From positions 44,525,648 to 44,589,647 of the forward strand of contig CM038221.1 of the NCBI GenBank assembly GCA_021442155.1: 64,000 bases of DNA, in the 5' to 3' direction. The notes below the pieces were generated by a model that saw only the letters and a program-made list of their open reading frames with translations, did no database searches and was not told the origin of the DNA. Origin of the DNA: Cymbidium sinense (lineage: Eukaryota; Streptophyta; Magnoliopsida; Asparagales; Orchidaceae). Position numbers and translations under genes: made by a program. Positions 59,929-64,000 of this stretch are shown here, piece by piece (position 1 is the stretch's first letter; each line of letters begins with the position of its first letter).

Positions 59929-62036
59929 CTGTTGAAATTCTTAAGCCTTGGGGTTTAGTGGATTGTTCTATAGACCAACACCACTTCACTTCCTTTGTGG
60001 CTTTGATCCAATGGAAACTCTCCTGTGGGAACTCAAATGGATGCTTGAGTGTGCTCAGATTGATCCTTAGAGTAAGTGTGCAAGAGGGATTGAAGTAATT
60101 TTGAGTGTGGAGAAAGTTCAAGATTGAAGTGAGCTCCCATATTTTTCAATGGAGAAAATCGAGAAATCTCTAATTCAAATCCCTCTTAGAATGCTTAAGA
60201 AGGCTATCTAGATCTTCCCTAACACTCTTTAGGGCTTGATTGAATTAAGGAATGATGGTTTTGAATTGAATTAGAGGGAGTATATCTCCCCCTATGGTAA
60301 TCGGATGGTCGACACCTCCTTTGTCATTTTGATCCAATTGATCACATTGGAGGGGTTGTTTGATCAGTTAGCTCTTTGCACATGGTCGGTTTGAGGCCTT
60401 GAGTGGATTGCCAACCTCCCATGTGCATCAAATTGGGTGGAGGAGGGATTTGGAATGAGCTAATTTGACCTATGGGGTCAGGTTTAGCCTTGGGTCCATT
60501 TGGGCTGACCCAAACCCATTGGGTTGGGTGCACCACTCTTCATTAGGTCCCCTTGAGCTATTAAGAAGGCATCAAGGGGATATGGAGAGGGCATGACCAA
60601 ATTACCCATGGATTAGGCCAAAATTTATTCTATGGGCTAGGGGTATAATGGTCATTTTTCTAATTTTTCAATTTGGCTATGTTGGGTATGTGGAGAAACT
60701 AGGTTTGGCCAAGTTTCATGAGATTTGGAATTCATCTCATGTTGACCCATTTAGGTCAAAATGGATCAACTTAAGTCAAGTTGACCAATTGGTCAAATTG
60801 GGTCAAACCAAGGGTTGGGTCAAGTTCATATGATCGTTTGAAATGTTTTGGTGGCTTTGGTTTGGTTCAATTTGGATTAGTTTTGAATTTGGCTCATATG
60901 ACTTCATTAGGTCAAATGGGTCAAGTGGACCTATTTGACCCATTTGACCTATTTGGGCTAGGTCATGGGTAGGTTTAGGTTTGGTTAGTCATATGGACTG
61001 GATTGGTATCTTTGAACTTAATCAATTTTGATTAAGTTCAAATTTGGCTCAACATGACCCCTTTAGGTCAAGTTGGGTCTAAGGTCAATTGGGCTAGGTT
61101 AGGTCTAGTTGGCAAATTGAGGCTTTGGTCAAGTTCCACAAGTGATTTGGAATGAACTTGACCCATTGGTTTCAATCAATTTGGCTTAGATCAAGTTTTG
61201 ACACATTTTGACTTTTTAGGTCAAGTTGGGTCAACTTGGGTCAAGTCACCAATTGGGCTAGGTTAGGCTCAAATGCTAACTTGGTCAAGTTCAAACATAA
61301 GTCATGAATGAACTTAGATCAATGGTTTCAATCAATTTTACCTATGGTGGAATTTGGCTATGTTAAGTTTCATTTTGGACAAAGTGTTGACTTGGTCAAC
61401 CCTTAGGTTTGACTTGGTTTGACCCAATTTGATTGATTGATCATCCCATGATGATTGTTGATCATGATGAGAGGCATAGGTGAGTTTGGTTCAATCCAAT
61501 TTTGTTAGGATTTGAATTTGGCTCATAAGGGTACTTTAGGTCACTTTGGGTCAAGTGAACCTAAGTGGGTCAAATGGCTTGGTCAAAGCTTGATTTGAGT
61601 TATGGAACTTGTATATGGACTTATGATTGAAATATAAATCCATTTCCAAGTGGTTTGAAGTCAAATGAGTTTTGATTCATTTGACAATTTCATATTCAAA
61701 GGGTGAACATGAAAGGATTTAGGGTTTGATTTTTTACTTTTGATTGAGTGATTAAAGTTTGGATTTATATATGAATTCATGATTGTAGAGTTGATTGAAT
61801 CATGAAGGAAAATCAAGAGTTTGCCTTGATTTGAAGTTGATTTGGCTAAGTTCAAGATTTTGACTTGAAAGGCTTAGATTAGATTTTGAGTGTATTTGAG
61901 TTTGATTTTTGGAATTGGTTTTGATTGTTTGAATTTATATTTCATTTATATATGTGAATATAAATGAGAATATAAATGGATCATGAGAAAATTTCAAGGA
62001 TTTGAAGTGGTTTAATCATGATTTGGGCTAAGTCCA

Positions 62037-62791
62037 ACAGTCGGGTGCTTTATCCTTTCTTGTGGAGGTAAACCATATACCCATTTAGGATCTAAGGTCA
62101 TACCTTCGCTCTCTAGATTTAATATCTAAGGTCATAGTTTTCCGTGCTACGAGCATAAATCCTCATCTCTTTGGCATTTTCACGATCTTGTGTTGTGGAA
62201 TTGTAAGCCCAAGATTTCTAAAAAATTCAATTCAAATAATTAACTCTCCTCAAATTTCAAAAATATGAAGACCAACCATATGATAGTTTGGGATGCTCAT
62301 AAGGTTTTTTAGCATCGGAGCATAGCAATACGTAACTGAACGAAGCAATGGATAATAACTCCCTCATTTTAATCAATTCCACTTAGATTTCCAAAAATAA
62401 TGAATTTGTTGATAGTCCTACATTTGAAATCTTTGGAGACAATGATCATTTACCTTAATCGAGAGTATTCTTAAGGGATCTCATTCCTTAGGATGTAATT
62501 AACTATAGGGCTTGCCTTCATAGAACTTAATGAACGATTTAAAATAAACCCGCTTACTTTCCATGTGAAGTAGGGGAAAAATATCTGGTACATTCGAAGA
62601 CCCATTGTCCTTATGAGACCATAGTAGGTGATTAGGTCCATTGTATGATGGTGATTTCTATCTCTCAAGATAGTACATCATTCCTCAATGTCACACCCAA
62701 TCACCCTAATGAGTACATCTAATCAACGTGGTGTCCCAAAAATATATACATCCATTTATTTTTCAAATTCCCATGAGTAATAAATACCACA
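62037..62791 (+). repeat. Plus-strand LTR, right end
   Basis: Reverse complement of LTR A from about 8770 down to 7950 (CTTTCTTGTGGAGGTAAACC at 62054), ending AATACCACA at 62791, the LTR terminus. The middle of this LTR (A 13540-8770 equivalent) is not present in plus orientation. Confidence 0.78.
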
Positions 62792-64000
62792 AGTACCTAC
62801 ATGCAATGTATTTTTGGCACACTTAAATGATTATGATTGCATATACTTTTGGTAGAAAAGATGGATTTCATTCCATAACTAAGTACACATACCCATTTAT
62901 TAAAGATTTAAGCAAGTACATTCTATTGATTAAACCAAGGGAGTGACATAATCTAAGACCCCATTGGGGCTACTTAAGCCTCGTATTCCCGTGATGTCCA
63001 GACTATATACTTGATATCTTAAATAAACATGAATGTATACAAAACCCTGAGAATGAGAATCATGCAAAAATTGTATGTTAATAAATTTATTTATTCATGT
63101 CAAATAAAGTTCCATTCAAATTCTAGTATATGTACACATAAGAATGAAATTAAGTAAGTATGTTCCATTGTTAACTAGGGAAGTAAGGTAATATAAGACA
63201 TCTGTGAGGCTACTTAAAGCCTTGTATTTCCAGGATGTCCAAACTATATACTTACTAACATTCAAACATATGTAAACATACACATGAATCATGAAAATAA
63301 AATAATACTTTAACATATTTAAGCTATAAGCAAATGTTGATCATGTACAATATTCATACTAACATCAATTTAAACCTTCATTTAAAATTTTAAAAATAGT
63401 TTAGGATTTTATTAGTGATAATAACCACACATATAATAACATCAATCCAACACATGAAACTTAAGCATAATTAAATTCAATTGATTCTTTTATTTAAAAA
63501 AATGAATGGATGATATCAAATGACATCAAAATTTATAATGATTGAAAAGGAATAATTAGACACTTCCACATAATCCATTGAACTATATTAATTCCTAAGG
63601 ACAATCATATTAAATAAAACCATTGAAGATCAACCAAAGATTCTTATGGAATTTGATGTTTATGTTTGAATTATAAAACTTAAAGAGGAGAAATAACATT
63701 TGCTATTTCAACCCCATCCCACATTAGTGACTTAATATGTTTAAGGAAAAGTAATTAAGTGAATTATATGGATTAATTAAGTTCAAATCCTTAAGCAAGT
63801 AATTTATTTTCCCTTTCTAAATCTATTTAATTCAATTACCCATTTAATTATGAGACTCCAATGATATGCAAATAAGAAATTAAAATTGCAATGTACTTAA
63901 AGACTTAATGCCATAAGGCTCATAATTAAACATCAATTAAATTAAAAAGAATCTAATTAAGTACTTATATAATTTTCCCATACTCATGGGTTAACCATAT
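62792..64000 (-). repeat. Element C 5' LTR, second part
   Basis: Resumes CTACATGCAATGTATTTTTG and continues colinearly with LTR B from 26790 (AATGATTATGAATTC-like text), including the duplicated module at 62914 and 63155 (period 241). It runs off the window. No genes. Confidence 0.8.

Larger units (their letters stand above)
55019..62036 (-). repeat. LTR copy D, within the plus-strand LTR
   Basis: Minus-orientation LTR from about 55059 to an internal end at 62036 (equivalent to A 13700, GGGCTAAGTCCAA). Landmarks: GGTGATCGGGTACG near 55139, GGTAGCTGAGCTCTACCC near 56564, hairpins at 57367, 59538 and 59904. The stretch 55022-55058 resembles the primer-site side of the leader, weakly. It groups with LTR A: one copy of the ACTTAAAGC module and the same hairpin 1 type. 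No genes. Confidence 0.75.

Overview
This window looks like plant nuclear heterochromatin. I see no host gene, no intact long ORF, and no rRNA, tRNA or CRISPR. The sequence is AT-rich and nearly all of it can be assigned to nested, decayed Ty3/gypsy LTR retrotransposons. The tRNA-iMet primer site, a PIF/Harbinger MITE with TTA target duplications, and Tat-type pol proteins with a second RNase H all point to a large-genome plant, probably an angiosperm. I cannot name the species.

The main family is a giant Tat-lineage (Ogre-like) element, always coded on the minus strand here. Three internal regions are visible: A (1-7949), B (14254-25010, split by another element) and C (about 44710-51877). 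In transcription order, read right to left, they hold a roughly 6.3 kb LTR, a primer site of the TGGTGACTCCACTGGGGA type, a leader with hairpins, a leading ORF and gag, a protease, a lysine-rich linker, RT, RNase H, a second (archaeal-type) RNase H, integrase, and a repeat-rich 3' tail. All copies carry stops and frameshifts. C also lacks about 2 kb including the gag capsid.

Layout. 1-14253: element A, internal part plus its complete 5' LTR (7950-14253). 14254-31596: element B, interrupted in its protease by a complete 6.5 kb Ty3/gypsy element N (15471-22019, flanked by GTTGG duplications) and in its LTR by a 511 bp MITE (25851-26361) and a reversed LTR fragment (29690-31088). 31597-36115: LTR fragment Y, apparently the target of B. 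36116-43190: divergent LTR copies Z and F around a very AT-rich block. 43190-44709: 3' repeat tail of C. 44710-54376: element C and the start of its 5' LTR. 54377-62791: a plus-strand LTR insertion with near-matching 5 bp duplications, containing a further minus-strand LTR copy D. 62792-64000: the rest of the C LTR.

The nesting gives an order of events: Y, then B, then A, N and the MITE; separately C, then the plus-strand LTR, then D. LTRs A and D form one subfamily; B, Y and C form another, which carries an internal duplication. The most unusual features are a tandem array of about twenty stem-loops in the A leader, whose arms change while staying complementary, and three LTR hairpins with paired base changes between copies.
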